Below, in pieces: positions 24,729-33,849 of a stretch of 64,000 nt of DNA. Both the position numbers and the translations under genes were made by a program. The notes under the pieces were generated by a model, which had not been told where the DNA came from, made no database searches, and saw only the letters and a program-made list of their open reading frames with translations. The DNA comes from Roseicella aerolata (lineage in GTDB: Bacteria; Pseudomonadota; Alphaproteobacteria; Acetobacterales; Acetobacteraceae): contig NZ_JAJAQI010000016.1 in the NCBI RefSeq assembly GCF_020523605.1, forward strand, positions 1-64,000, written 5' to 3'. Position 1 is the first letter of the stretch; each line of letters starts with the position of its first letter.

Positions 24729-25645
24729 CGCAGGGCATCCGCTGCGGCCAGTACGGCCCGCGCCAGCGCCAGCTTGTCCTCCAGCCCCCGCATCAGCGTC
24801 CGCGCCCGGAAAACGCGCGGCGTGATGCCGGCGGCGTCGTCACCCTCCTCCATGACAAAGCCGGACAGCAATGCGCCATAGCGCGCGGCCACGGCGCTGG
24901 CGGATGGCGCCATGCCCAGTTCTGCGAACATCTTCGCCGTCGGCCCCTTCACCGCCTGGCCTGCGATGATCGGCGAGACGGCGACCACCGGTGCGCCGCA
25001 TGCGGCAATCGCCTCCCGCATGCCGGGAATGGCCAGGATCGGCTCGATGCTGATGAAGGGGTTGCTCGGGCAGATCATCACCGCGCGCGGGCGCGCCCGC
25101 AGCGCCGCCAGCACCTCCGCCTGCGGCCGTGCCGAACCCGCACCGGCAAATTCCACCGCGCGGACGACAGGTGCCGCGCGCCGGCGCACGAACCAGTCCT
25201 GGAAGTCGATCCAGCCCTCATCGCTCCGGATGCGCGTGCGGACCGGGTCGTCGCTCATTGGCAGGATGCGCGGGCCGATCCCCAGCCGCCGCCGAATGTC
25301 ATCCGTGATGGAGGACAGCGCCTCGCCCTGGCGCAGGCGATGCGTCCGCAGCACATGCAGCGCCAGGTCGCGGTCGCCGAGGCGGAACCAGTCCTCCCCG
25401 CCCAATTGGGCGAATGTCTCCATGAAGGCCCAACTCTCGTCGCGCCTTCCCCAGCCCAGCACCGGATTGTCGAGACCCGCCAGCGTATAGGTCAACGTGT
25501 CGATATCGGGGCAGATGGCGAGGCCAGAATGCTCGAAATCATCACCGGTGTTCGCGACGATCAGCAATTCCTCCGGCGGCAGGATTTTCGACAGGCCGAG
25601 CGCGAGCTTCGCCCCGCCGATCCCACCCGACAATGCGACGATCAC
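24725..25645 (-). CDS. cofD: 2-phospho-L-lactate transferase (CofD/FbiA)
   Basis: This 306-residue enzyme transfers the activated three-carbon phosphate to FO, producing F420-0 or dehydro-F420-0. Family motifs are clear: ALSGGIGGAKLALGLSK at the N-terminus, ANTGDDFEHSGLAICPDIDT, and ICPSNPFISIEPIL with VAVSPIIAGQAVKGPTAKM towards the C-terminus. Length is typical. Its ATG overlaps the cofE stop and its stop overlaps the cofC ATG, so the biosynthetic genes are translationally coupled. It acts in the cytoplasm between FbiC and CofE. Confidence 0.96.
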   Translation of the reverse strand: MIVALSGGIGGAKLALGLSKILPPEELLIVANTGDDFEHSGLAICPDIDTLTYTLAGLDNPVLGWGRRDESWAFMETFAQLGGEDWFRLGDRDLALHVLRTHRLRQGEALSSITDDIRRRLGIGPRILPMSDDPVRTRIRSDEGWIDFQDWFVRRRAAPVVRAVEFAGAGSARPQAEVLAALRARPRAVMICPSNPFISIEPILAIPGMREAIAACGAPVVAVSPIIAGQAVKGPTAKMFAELGMAPSASAVAARYGALLSGFVMEEGDDAAGITPRVFRARTLMRGLEDKLALARAVLAAADALR

Positions 25646-26382
25646 CGGAACAGGTCCTCCGCCCCCACGCGCAGCAATGCCGCGGCCGGCATGGCCGGCG
25701 CGGACCAGGCAAGACCACGGACCAGGACCGCCGGCCGCCCCTCAGCACCCTGGCCCATGACCAGCCCGGCCGCCGCGGCAATCTCGTCGGCGTAGCCGGT
25801 GATGCTGACACGCAACTCCCGTCCGAACAGGTCCGGCTGCCCACGCAGGTCCAGCAGCGCCGGCAATCCCGCTGCGCCGATCGCGACCCCCACCGTCCCA
25901 CGCCGCCAGGCCCGGCCGAAACTGTCGGTGATCACCACCGCCAGCCCCAGCCGTGCCGAGAGCCGCGCCGCGCTGGCCTCCGGATCGACCGGCAGCAGCA
26001 GCGCATGCCCTTCCTGCCCGACATTCGATTGGTCGATACCGGCATTGGCCATGACGAAGCCGAGCCTGTGCTCGACGATGATCAGGTTGGGCCGTGCGCG
26101 TACCACGCGCAGAGATTCCGAGAGAATGAGTTCGACGAGTCGCGGGTCCTTCCCCGTCTCCTCGGCCAGGCGACATGCCGAGGCGGAGGGCGTGACGGAG
26201 GCGAGCGGCACGCTCCGCCCCTCCGCCTTGCTCACCACCTTCTGGGCAACAGCCAGCACGTCGCAGGGCTGCGGGGAGAGCCCCGCGCGCGCCATGCCCT
26301 CCGCCAGCATCGCCCCGAGATCATCGCCCGCCTGCACCATCGGCAGATCGGGCAGCGCCGTCAGGCTCAGTGTGGCACTCAC
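25642..26382 (-). CDS. cofE: Coenzyme F420-0:L-glutamate ligase (CofE)
   Basis: This 246-residue GTP-dependent ligase adds glutamates to F420-0. Typical blocks are [56 protein letters not shown] and [21 protein letters not shown], divided here for length. The protein is the stand-alone ligase domain. The C-terminal FMN-dependent nitroreductase-like domain of mycobacterial FbiB, which reduces dehydro-F420-0, is absent and no separate homologue is seen in the window. Its stop overlaps cofD's ATG, and its ATG overlaps the fgd stop. Poly-glutamate tail length cannot be inferred. Confidence 0.95.
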   Translation of the reverse strand: MSATLSLTALPDLPMVQAGDDLGAMLAEGMARAGLSPQPCDVLAVAQKVVSKAEGRSVPLASVTPSASACRLAEETGKDPRLVELILSESLRVVRARPNLIIVEHRLGFVMANAGIDQSNVGQEGHALLLPVDPEASAARLSARLGLAVVITDSFGRAWRRGTVGVAIGAAGLPALLDLRGQPDLFGRELRVSITGYADEIAAAAGLVMGQGAEGRPAVLVRGLAWSAPAMPAAALLRVGAEDLFR

Positions 26383-27383
26383 CCGAAGCGGCGGCGCAGC
26401 AGGGGCAGCACGCGCTCCCCAAACAGGCTCAAGAAACGCGCCTGGTCCGGGCCCGGAGCGTGGAAGACGAGGTGGCGGAAGCCGAGGCCGACGTAATAGC
26501 CGATCCTCTCCACCTGCTCCTCCGGATCGTCGGAGACGATCCAGCGGCTGGCCGCGCGCTCCAAGGGCAGGGCCTCGGCCAGCCGCTCCATCTCCGCCGG
26601 GTCCTCGACCGTCATCTTCTCCTCCGGACTGAGCGCCAGCGCGGCCCAGCGCCGGGTGTCCTCCAGCGCGCGCTGCCGGTCGGTATCGAAGGAGACCTTC
26701 ACCTCAATCATGCGCTCGTATCCGGGCTTTTCCACGCCCGCGGCCTCCAGCCCGGCCACCACATTCGGCAGCAGCGTCTCTGTGTAGAGTTCCGGCTTCT
26801 TGCCGCTGGTGCAGATGAAGCCGTCTCCGGCACGGCCGGCATATTTGGCCACCAGCGCGCCGGCGGCGGCGACATAGATCGGCACCGGCGTCTCGGGCCG
26901 GTCATAGATCGTCGCCTTCTCGGTCCGGTAGTACTGGCCCTCGAAGCTCACGCGCTCCTCGCTCCAGAGCCGGCGCATCAGTTGCACCGCTTCGCGCATC
27001 CGCGCGAAGCGTTCCTTGAATTCGGGCCAGGGCTGGCCTGTAGAGGGCACCTCGTTCAGCCCCTCCCCCGTGCCGATGCCCAGGATGACGCGGCCCGGGA
27101 ACATGGCGCCCAGTGTGCCGAAGGCCTGCGCGACGATCGAAGGATGGTAGCGGAAGGTCGGCGTCAGCACGCTGGTGCCCATCACCAGCCGCTGCGTCCG
27201 CGCGCCCAGGGCGCCAAGCCAGACCAGCGAGTTGGGCGCATGGCCGTCCGTATGCTTCCATGGCTGGAAATGGTCGGAGATGAAGCAGGAATCGAACCCC
27301 GCCTGCTCCGCCAGCACGCCGAACTCCAGCAGCCTGTCCGGCGCGAACTGCTCCGCCGAAGCCTTGTAGCCGAGCCTGATCAT
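26379..27383 (-). CDS. fgd: F420-dependent glucose-6-phosphate (sugar-6-phosphate) dehydrogenase-like
   Basis: This is a 334-residue LLM-class protein strikingly like mycobacterial FGD1. It begins [19 protein letters not shown] and keeps SDHFQPWKH (Asp37, His38, Trp42), [23 protein letters not shown] (Glu107) and [14 protein letters not shown]. Residues equivalent to the FGD1 phosphate-binding trio are present as Lys195, Lys256 and Arg280, while the position of FGD1 His260 is Met257. In the family these enzymes oxidise glucose-6-phosphate and reduce F420 to F420H2. It overlaps cofE by four bases, so the putative F420 reductase is translated with the pathway. Substrate specificity among sugar phosphates is an inference. 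Confidence 0.92.
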   Translation of the reverse strand: MIRLGYKASAEQFAPDRLLEFGVLAEQAGFDSCFISDHFQPWKHTDGHAPNSLVWLGALGARTQRLVMGTSVLTPTFRYHPSIVAQAFGTLGAMFPGRVILGIGTGEGLNEVPSTGQPWPEFKERFARMREAVQLMRRLWSEERVSFEGQYYRTEKATIYDRPETPVPIYVAAAGALVAKYAGRAGDGFICTSGKKPELYTETLLPNVVAGLEAAGVEKPGYERMIEVKVSFDTDRQRALEDTRRWAALALSPEEKMTVEDPAEMERLAEALPLERAASRWIVSDDPEEQVERIGYYVGLGFRHLVFHAPGPDQARFLSLFGERVLPLLRRRFG

Positions 27384-27396
27384 GCTCCGGACTCCC

Positions 27397-28257
27397 TCAA
27401 CTGTCCGCCAGCGCGGCGAGCATGGCGTCGCGGTGCCTGGTATCGCCCTCCTCGGTCACCGGCTGGATGCAGACATGCGTGGCGCCGGCCGCGAAATGCG
27501 TCCGCAACCCGGTCTTCACCGTCTCCGCATCGCCCGAAAGGACCATGGCATCAATGAAGCGGTCGCTGCCGCCGTCCTTCAACTCGTCCTCGGTGAAGCC
27601 CAGCCGCAGCCAGTTGTTCACGTAGTTCGGCAGCGTCATGTAGCGCGCCAGCTCGCGCCGCCCCAGGGCGCGGGCACGCGCCTTGTCGGTCTCGACGCAG
27701 ACCTTCTGCTCCACTGCCAGGACCTTGCCCGGGCCGAGGATCTGGGCCGCCTGCCGCGTATGCTCCGGCGTCACATTGTAGGGCACCGCCCCGTCGGCCT
27801 GCGCCGCCGACAGCGCCAGCATCTTCGGTCCGAGCGCGGCCAGCAGCACCGGCCCTTCCGGTGCCTCGCCCCCCGCCCTGCGGATACCCTCCAGATAGGC
27901 GCGCATGGCCGGCACGGGCTTGTCGTAATGATGACCGCGCAGCCCCTCGACCATCGGGATATGGCTGACGCCGAGCCCGAGGGCGAAGCGCCCATCGTGG
28001 AGCGCATTCAGCGAGGCCAGTGCCCGGCGTGCGGTGAAGGCGTCCCGCGCATAGATGTTGGCGATCGAGCTGCCGATGACGAGGCGCGTGCTGTTGGCCA
28101 GCAGGAAGCTGCCCAGCGCGATGGATTCGTAGCCGCGCGATTCGGGGTACCAGAGGGTACCGTAGCCCTCCTTCTCGACGCTGCGCAGCAGGGAGCGCAG
28201 CCCGGCCGCATCCAGCCGGTCGGTCGAGCACCACACGCCGAGACGTCCGAATTCCAT
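27397..28257 (-). CDS. LLM-class F420-dependent oxidoreductase (TIGR03620-like)
   Basis: This 286-residue luciferase-like protein begins [20 protein letters not shown] and carries [58 protein letters not shown] and [14 protein letters not shown]. These are typical of a family annotated as F420-dependent in Actinobacteria. It is the first gene of the minus-strand run that continues into fgd (13-base gap), cofE, cofD and cofC, so the promoter of the F420 operon should lie upstream of 28257. Substrate unknown. Confidence 0.88.
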   Translation of the reverse strand: MEFGRLGVWCSTDRLDAAGLRSLLRSVEKEGYGTLWYPESRGYESIALGSFLLANSTRLVIGSSIANIYARDAFTARRALASLNALHDGRFALGLGVSHIPMVEGLRGHHYDKPVPAMRAYLEGIRRAGGEAPEGPVLLAALGPKMLALSAAQADGAVPYNVTPEHTRQAAQILGPGKVLAVEQKVCVETDKARARALGRRELARYMTLPNYVNNWLRLGFTEDELKDGGSDRFIDAMVLSGDAETVKTGLRTHFAAGATHVCIQPVTEEGDTRHRDAMLAALADS

Positions 28258-28491
28258 GACCGTATCCCCCTCTGGCCGGCATTATGGGCTCCGCTGGCCT
28301 GCCCCGCCAATGGACGACCGGAGACACAGCCCTGGCGGTGGGGACAGGGGAGAGCTCTTCACCTCCTGGATGACAAGCGAAAGCGCTCCCGCCGTACGCC
28401 CTCCCCGCACAGCCGCCGCTGTGCTCCGGCGCACAGACTGTTCGAACTCCGCATTTTAAGCGGCAGCCTGCAATATACGGAGGACCTGCCC

Positions 28492-28908
28492 ATGCCCCGC
28501 CTGCCGCTGCTTTTCCTCGCCTCGGCCGCCCTTTGCCTCGTCCTGGGTGTCGGCATGGGGATCGCCATGGGCATCGCCCATGACTTCCATCTGGCGCCGG
28601 TGCATGCGCACCTCAATCTGCTGGGCTGGACTTCCCTGGCGCTGATCGGCCTGACCTACCGCGCCTGGCCGGAACTCGCGGAGCAGCGGCTGCCGGCGCT
28701 TGCGCAATATGCGCTCTCGGCCGGGGCGGCCTTTGCCTTCCCCCTCGGCATCTACCTGTCCATCGAGCATCACGCGCCGGGGCTGGCGATCGGTGCCGCC
28801 ATGGTGTGGATGGCGGGCGCCCTGCTGTTCCTTGCGCGTCTGGTATTGCTGATGCTGCGCGGCGCGCCGGCGGAGCGGCGGATGGCGGCGATGATGCCGG
28901 CGGAATAG
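28492..28908 (+). CDS. Small four-helix membrane protein with haem-copper-oxidase-like motif
   Basis: This 138-residue protein has about four predicted membrane segments (around residues 5-25, 38-57, 70-92 and 98-120). The segment LAPVHAHLNLLGWTSLALIG resembles the first helices of haem-copper oxidase subunit I, where HAHLNLLGW contains a candidate haem-binding His. The protein is far too short to be an oxidase and lacks the copper and other haem ligands. GGAGG lies eight bases before ATG 28492. It is divergent from the F420 operon and convergent with lolD (seven-base gap). Function unknown; a haem- or quinone-associated membrane role is only a guess. Confidence 0.72.
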   Translation: MPRLPLLFLASAALCLVLGVGMGIAMGIAHDFHLAPVHAHLNLLGWTSLALIGLTYRAWPELAEQRLPALAQYALSAGAAFAFPLGIYLSIEHHAPGLAIGAAMVWMAGALLFLARLVLLMLRGAPAERRMAAMMPAE

Positions 28909-28915
28909 GCTGCGG

Positions 28916-29602
28916 CTACGCTTCCGCCACCCGGCCGTCCCGCAGCGTCACGGTCCGGTCCATCCGCGCCGCAAGCTCGGGATTGTGGGTGGCGATCAGC
29001 GCCGCCAGCCCCTGGCCGCGCACGGCCTGCAGCAACTCCTCGAAAACCAGTCCGGCGGTGCCGACATCCAGATTCCCGGTCGGCTCGTCGGCCAGCAGGA
29101 TGCGCGGCGCATTGGCCAGCGCCCGGGCAATCGCCACGCGTTGCTGCTCCCCGCCCGAAAGCCGCCCGGGCCGGTGATGCTCGCGCCCGTTCAGGCCGAA
29201 ATTTGCCAGCAGGCCCCGCGCCCGCTCCCGCGCCGCCGCCCGGGCGGTGCCGGCTGCGAGTTGCGGCAGCACCACATTCTCCTCTGCCGTGAATTCCGGC
29301 AGAAGGTGGTGGAATTGGTAGACGAAGCCGATTGTCGTCCGCCGGATGGCGGTACGCGCATCGTCGGACAGCGTGCCGGCAGCGCGCCCCTCGACGAATA
29401 CCTCCCCGCCATCCGGCCGCTCCAGCAACCCGGCCAGATGCAGCAGGGTGGATTTTCCGGTACCGGAGGGCGCGACCAGCGCAACGATCTCGCCCGCCCG
29501 CAGCACGAGGTCGGCGCCGCGCAGCACCGGCAGCTCGCCGGCCTCGGTGCGATAGCGGCGCTCGACTGTGGCGAGGCGCAGCGGGGGCGTGGTGTCACTC
29601 AT
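28916..29602 (-). CDS. lolD: Lipoprotein-releasing ABC transporter ATPase LolD
   Basis: This 228-residue ABC ATPase powers release of outer-membrane lipoproteins from the inner membrane to LolA. Walker A is [17 protein letters not shown], the signature [16 protein letters not shown] and Walker [13 protein letters not shown]. The LolD-type Q-loop [18 protein letters not shown] is present. The ATG overlaps the end of the upstream permease gene. It is the last gene of the minus-strand run proS-lolC-lolC-lolD. Confidence 0.95.
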   Translation of the reverse strand: MSDTTPPLRLATVERRYRTEAGELPVLRGADLVLRAGEIVALVAPSGTGKSTLLHLAGLLERPDGGEVFVEGRAAGTLSDDARTAIRRTTIGFVYQFHHLLPEFTAEENVVLPQLAAGTARAAARERARGLLANFGLNGREHHRPGRLSGGEQQRVAIARALANAPRILLADEPTGNLDVGTAGLVFEELLQAVRGQGLAALIATHNPELAARMDRTVTLRDGRVAEA

Positions 29603-30860
29603 TCCGCAGCGCCTCCACGGGGTCGAGCCGCGCCGCGCGCCAGCTCGGGATCAGGGTCGCCAGCAGCGACAGGGCAAGGCCCAGCCCGACCACCTGCGCC
29701 ACCTCCGCCGGATCGACCACAGCGGGGATCTGCGTCAGGAAGTAGATTTCGGGGTCGAAGACCGTGGTACCCGTGATGCGCATCAGCACCTGCCGGATGG
29801 ATTCGATATTGGCGCAGAAGAGCAGCCCGATGCCGAAGCCGGCCAGCGTCCCGACGCCGCCCACTGCCGCGCCGCAGAGCAGGAAGATGCGCAGGATGGC
29901 TCCCCTGCCCGCCCCCATGGTGCGCAGGATGGCGATGTCCCGGCCCTTGTCCTTCACCAGCATGGTGAGCGACGAGACGATGTTGAAGGCGGCTACCAGG
30001 ATGATCAGCGTCAGGATCAGGAACATGACGTTCCGTTGCACCTGCACCAGCTGGAAGAAGCCGCTGTTGGAGTCCTGCCAATCGGCAATGCGTATGGGGC
30101 GCTCGGCCAGGGCCTGGCGGATGGCATAGGCCGCCGCCGCGGAGGCGTCCGGGTCGCGCAGATGGACCTCGATCTGGCTGACCGCATTGGGGAGCTGGAA
30201 GAAGAGCTGGGCGGCAGGGAGCGGCAGGAAGACGAAGCCCCCATCGTATTCCTGCATTCCCACCTCGAAGATCGCCACCACGCGATAGGCACGCAGGCGG
30301 GGGACCGTGCCGAAGACGGTGACGCGCCCCTGCGGCGAGACCACCGTGACCCGGTCACCGACGCTGATATCCAGCCGGCGCGCGAGGGCGCTGCCGATGA
30401 CGAGGGCATCCTCGCCCTCGAACTGCGCCAGGCTGCCTGCCCTGATGTTGCCGGCGATGATGGCGCGGGCGCGAAGGTCCTCCGGCGCGATGCCGCGCAC
30501 CAGCCCGCCGGCGGAGCCGCCGGCATCCGTCGTCAGCAGCACCTGCCCCTCCACCACTGGTGCGGCCTGCGCCACCTCCGGCAGGGCGCGGATGCGTCGG
30601 GCGGCTGCGGCATGGTCGGTCAGCGGCCCCTGCATGGCGGAGACGCCGAGATGGCCGTTCAGCCCAAGGATGCGCCCCAGCAATTCCTGCCGGAAGCCGC
30701 CCATCACGCTGAGCACCACGATCAGCGTGGCAACGCCAAGGGCGATGCCGACCAGCGAGAAGCCGGCAATGACCGAGACGAAGCGCTCCCCCTTGCGCGC
30801 GATCAGGTAACGGGCGGCGACCGCCCGCTCGAAGGGCCCGAACATGCGGTCCTCAGCCAT
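29595..30860 (-). CDS. Lipoprotein-releasing ABC permease, LolC/LolE-type (second copy)
   Basis: This 421-residue permease has the MacB/FtsX topology: an N-terminal membrane helix ([19 protein letters not shown]), a large periplasmic domain (about 50-260) and three C-terminal helices. The conserved cytoplasmic coupling region [20 protein letters not shown] precedes the later helices. It is paralogous to the adjacent upstream gene, suggesting a LolC/LolE heterodimer rather than the single LolF-like permease of many Alphaproteobacteria. ATG 30860 overlaps the upstream permease stop by eight bases; the internal ATG at MFGPFERA (30845) is an alternative. The stop overlaps the lolD start. Confidence 0.93.
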   Translation of the reverse strand: MAEDRMFGPFERAVAARYLIARKGERFVSVIAGFSLVGIALGVATLIVVLSVMGGFRQELLGRILGLNGHLGVSAMQGPLTDHAAAARRIRALPEVAQAAPVVEGQVLLTTDAGGSAGGLVRGIAPEDLRARAIIAGNIRAGSLAQFEGEDALVIGSALARRLDISVGDRVTVVSPQGRVTVFGTVPRLRAYRVVAIFEVGMQEYDGGFVFLPLPAAQLFFQLPNAVSQIEVHLRDPDASAAAAYAIRQALAERPIRIADWQDSNSGFFQLVQVQRNVMFLILTLIILVAAFNIVSSLTMLVKDKGRDIAILRTMGAGRGAILRIFLLCGAAVGGVGTLAGFGIGLLFCANIESIRQVLMRITGTTVFDPEIYFLTQIPAVVDPAEVAQVVGLGLALSLLATLIPSWRAARLDPVEALRNE

Positions 30861-32106
30861 GCCGCAGCGCCTGCGCCGGGTCGATGCGGGCGGCCCGCCA
30901 GCTGGGATAGAGCGTCGCCAGGAGCGAGAGGCCGAGGCCCATGGCCAGCACCTGCGCCACCTCCCGCGGGTCCACGACAGCGGGAAGCTGGGTGAGGTAG
31001 AGCAGTTCGGGACGGAACAGCGGCGTGCCCTCCAGCGCCAGCAGACCGGCCCGAAGGCTGTCGAAATTGGTGGCAATGCCGAGGCCAAGCGCGAAGCCGA
31101 TCAGCGTGCCGCCACAGCCAACCGTCGCGCCGCAAAGCAGGAAGATGCGCAGGATCGCCCCCCTGCCCGCCCCCATGGTGCGCAGAATGGCGATATCCCG
31201 GCCCTTGTCCTTCACCAGCATGGTGAGGGAGGAGATGATGTTGAAGGCGGCCACGAGCACGATCAGCGTCAGGATCAGGAACATCACGTTCCGCTCGACC
31301 ACCACCGCGGCATAGATGCTGCTGTTGGCGCCTTGCCAATCGGTGATGCGCAGGGGCTGGCCGGCAAGCGCCTGGCGCACCGCCGTCGTCACCGGCGCGA
31401 CCTGGGACGGGTCGGCGACGAAGAGTTCCAGCTGGCTGGCGGCCTGCTCCAGCCCGAAGAGCGACTGCGCCGCGGCGAGCGGGATGAAGATATGGCGGCC
31501 GTCATATTCCGGCATGCCGACATCGAACATGGCCACCACCCGGAAGCCGCGCATCTTCGGGGCCGTGCCGAAATCCGAGCCACGCGCCTGTGGCAGGACC
31601 AGGGTCAGCCGGTCCCCGATCCGGAGCCCCATGCGGGCAGCGAGGCGCAGGCCGACCACCACCGTGTCCTCACCGCCGAACTCCGCCAGGCTGCCGCGGC
31701 GGATCCCCCGGGCGATGACGGCGCGCGCCTGCAATTCCTCCGGCGCGATGCCGCGGACCAGGCCGCCGGAGGCCCCGCCCCCCTCGCCGGTCAGCAGCAC
31801 CTGCCCCTCCACGGTGGGGGAGACCTGCAGCACGCCCGGCAGGCCGCGCAGCCGCCCGGCCAGCATGGCGTCATCCGGCAGCGCACGGCCGCTCGCGGGT
31901 TGCACGGTCAGATGTCCGTTCAGGCCGATGATCCGGCCGATCAGGTCCTGGCGGAAGCCGTTCATCACCGCGAGAACGATGATCAGCGCCGCCACGCCAA
32001 GGGCGATGCCGAGCAGCGAGAAGGCTGCGGTGATGGAGACGAAGCGCTCCCCCTTGCGGGCGCGCAGGTAACGCCAGGCCACCATGCACTCGAAGGGTCC
32101 GAACAT
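30853..32106 (-). CDS. lolC: Lipoprotein-releasing ABC permease, LolC/LolE-type (first copy)
   Basis: This is a 417-residue permease from ATG 32106 (MFGPFECMVAWRYLRARKGE), with one N-terminal and three C-terminal membrane helices around a periplasmic domain. The helix-coupling block [20 protein letters not shown] is identical in protein sequence to the downstream paralogue. An alternative start, TTG 32145, would add 13 residues and has a GAGGA five bases upstream, but it overlaps proS by 23 bases. Together with the second permease and LolD it should form the inner-membrane Lol exporter. It follows proS in the same direction. Confidence 0.93.
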   Translation of the reverse strand: MFGPFECMVAWRYLRARKGERFVSITAAFSLLGIALGVAALIIVLAVMNGFRQDLIGRIIGLNGHLTVQPASGRALPDDAMLAGRLRGLPGVLQVSPTVEGQVLLTGEGGGASGGLVRGIAPEELQARAVIARGIRRGSLAEFGGEDTVVVGLRLAARMGLRIGDRLTLVLPQARGSDFGTAPKMRGFRVVAMFDVGMPEYDGRHIFIPLAAAQSLFGLEQAASQLELFVADPSQVAPVTTAVRQALAGQPLRITDWQGANSSIYAAVVVERNVMFLILTLIVLVAAFNIISSLTMLVKDKGRDIAILRTMGAGRGAILRIFLLCGATVGCGGTLIGFALGLGIATNFDSLRAGLLALEGTPLFRPELLYLTQLPAVVDPREVAQVLAMGLGLSLLATLYPSWRAARIDPAQALRHG

Positions 32107-32122
32107 CGGCGGCGCGCTACGC

Positions 32123-33433
32123 TCAGGCGCCCCTGATCCGGGCAATGGCGTCCTCGAGCGAGAGTTCCACCCGCTCGCCGGTCGCTCGGTGCTTCAGCTC
32201 TACCTTGCCGGCCGCGGCGCCGCGCGGGCCGATGATGGCCTGCCAGGGATAGCCCATCAGGTCGGCATCGGCGAACTTCACCCCCGCCCGCTCGTCCCGG
32301 TCGTCATAGACGGCATCAGGGTCGAAGGTGGCGTAGAGCTTCTCGGCCAGCGCATCCGTGCCGGCATCGCCCTTCTTCAGGTTTAGCACCGCCAGCTTGA
32401 AGGGCGCCACGGCCTCAGGCCAGCGGATGCCGTTCTCGTCATGGTTCGCCTCGATGATGGCGCCGACCAGGCGAGAGACGCCGATGCCGTAGCTGCCCAT
32501 CTCCGGCGTGACCATCTTGCCGTCCGGGCCGCTGACCTGCAGGCCCATTGGCGCGCTGTACTTGGTGCCGAAATAGAAGATGTGGCCGATCTCGATGCCG
32601 CGGGCTGAGACCTGCGCCTCGGCGGGCACCTGCGCCCAGGCCGCCTCGTCATGCTTCTCGTCGGTCGCGGCGTAGCGGCTGGTCCAGAAATCGACGATGG
32701 GCGAGAGGTCGCCGTCATAGTCCACGGGCTGGGACAACACGTCGAACTCCAGCAGGTCCTTGTGGAGGTAGACCTGGCTCTCGCCGGTCTCGGCCAGGAT
32801 AAGGAATTCATGGGAGAGGTTGCCACCGATCGGGCCGGTATCGGCCTGCATTGGGATGGCCTTGAGCCCCATCCGCGCGAAGGTGCGGAGATAGGCGACG
32901 AACATCTGCCGATAGCTCTTCTGCGCCCCGGCATAGTCCAGGTCGAAGGAATAGGCGTCCTTCATCAGGAATTCGCGGCCGCGCATGACGCCGAAGCGCG
33001 GGCGCACCTCATCCCGGAACTTCCACTGGATGTGATAGAGGTTGCGCGGCAGATCGCGGTAGCTCTTCGCATAGGTGCGGAATATGTCGGTGACCATCTC
33101 CTCGTTGGTCGGGCCGAACAGCATCTCCCGCTCATGCCGGTCCTTCAGCCGCAGCATCTCCGGCCCATAGGCGTCATAGCGGCCGGATTGCCGCCAGAGA
33201 TCGGCGGTCTGGATCGTCGGCATCAGGATCTCCTGCGCGCCGGCGGCATCCTGCTCCTCGCGGACGATCTGCTCGACCTTCTGCAGCACCCGCCAGCCCA
33301 GCGGCAGCCAGGCATAGATGCCGGCGCTGGTCTGCCGGACCATGCCGGCACGCAGCATGAGGCGGTGGGAGGCGATCTGCGCCTCGGCCGGGGTTTCCTT
33401 CAGCGTCGGCAGGAAGGCGCGGGACAGGCGCAA
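32123..33433 (-). CDS. proS: Prolyl-tRNA synthetase
   Basis: This 436-residue class II aminoacyl-tRNA synthetase charges tRNA-Pro. The N-terminal catalytic core shows [20 protein letters not shown], the motif 2 region [20 protein letters not shown] and motif 3 [16 protein letters not shown]. The C-terminal anticodon-binding domain follows ([19 protein letters not shown]). The protein is the short form without the editing insertion domain typical of E. coli ProS, as usual in Alphaproteobacteria. It sits between a small-RNA/terminator region and the lol genes. The 200 bases upstream should contain its promoter. Confidence 0.97.
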   Translation of the reverse strand: MRLSRAFLPTLKETPAEAQIASHRLMLRAGMVRQTSAGIYAWLPLGWRVLQKVEQIVREEQDAAGAQEILMPTIQTADLWRQSGRYDAYGPEMLRLKDRHEREMLFGPTNEEMVTDIFRTYAKSYRDLPRNLYHIQWKFRDEVRPRFGVMRGREFLMKDAYSFDLDYAGAQKSYRQMFVAYLRTFARMGLKAIPMQADTGPIGGNLSHEFLILAETGESQVYLHKDLLEFDVLSQPVDYDGDLSPIVDFWTSRYAATDEKHDEAAWAQVPAEAQVSARGIEIGHIFYFGTKYSAPMGLQVSGPDGKMVTPEMGSYGIGVSRLVGAIIEANHDENGIRWPEAVAPFKLAVLNLKKGDAGTDALAEKLYATFDPDAVYDDRDERAGVKFADADLMGYPWQAIIGPRGAAAGKVELKHRATGERVELSLEDAIARIRGA

Positions 33434-33633
33434 GGCAGACTCCTGGGGCAGGGTAATCGTTCGGAGACCCTTTAGCCTGGATTTGCCGCGACGGGGATGG
33501 GGGCGGTATGGGGGCGAGGCTCCACCAGCGCAGCAATTTTCTTTCCTTGCTGCGTGGGGGGACGCACGAAGCCACCAGAATTCGGGACGAAAGCGTCATT
33601 TCAGCTTGGCCCAGGCGATTCCGTAAGCTAGAC

Positions 33634-33665
33634 AAAAAAAGGGCCGCACCCGAAGGGCACGGCCC
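33634..33665 (-). terminator. Rho-independent terminator (minus strand) upstream of proS
   Basis: Read on the minus strand, an 11-pair stem GGGCCGTGCCC / GGGTGCGGCCC (two G-T wobbles) with a TTC loop is followed by seven T (33634-33640). It is a canonical intrinsic terminator. It lies 200 bases upstream of the proS start codon and 184 bases downstream of the DUF1467 stop. Confidence 0.85.
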
Positions 33666-33779
33666 GAGTTTAGGGAGGAAACGCCAGTCACACGGCAGAG
33701 AGAGGACCAACCCTCTCTCTGCAAGCATGGTGACGCGGAGGCCGAACGTCGGACAACGGCAAAGGCTTCCGAAAAAGCG
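33634..33779 (-). ncRNA. Candidate small RNA between two intrinsic terminators
   Basis: A ~145-base stretch on the minus strand begins just after one U-tract terminator (33780-33849) and ends at a second (33634-33665). It contains a strong hairpin, GCAGAGAGAGG (on the plus strand 33695-33705) pairing with CCTCTCTCTGC. On the minus strand this is extended by GTCAC...GTGAC pairing. No plausible coding frame is seen. A second terminator is only needed if transcription starts again inside, which suggests an independent small RNA. A 6S-like RNA or a proS leader/attenuator are alternatives. Confidence 0.45.
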
Positions 33780-33849
33780 AAAAAAAGCGGCTTCCACACG
33801 GCATCTGCACAACACGAAGGCGGCACTGGTCAAAAGACCAGAAAGCCGC
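33780..33849 (-). terminator. Likely terminator after the DUF1467 gene
   Basis: Immediately after the DUF1467 stop codon, minus-strand GCGGCTT (33849-33843) can pair with AAGCCGC (33793-33787) directly before seven T (33786-33780). The enclosed loop contains a perfect inner hairpin CTGGTC-TTTT-GACCAG (33826-33841). The large loop makes the outer stem less certain than the U-tract. Confidence 0.6.

Noticed and set aside
33626-33727. A possible 34-codon minus-strand leader peptide with four Pro codons ahead of proS (ATG 33727).
   Set aside because: No ribosome binding site precedes it, Pro codons are expected in such GC-rich DNA, and the terminator lies inside the frame. Kept only as an alternative for the small-RNA region.
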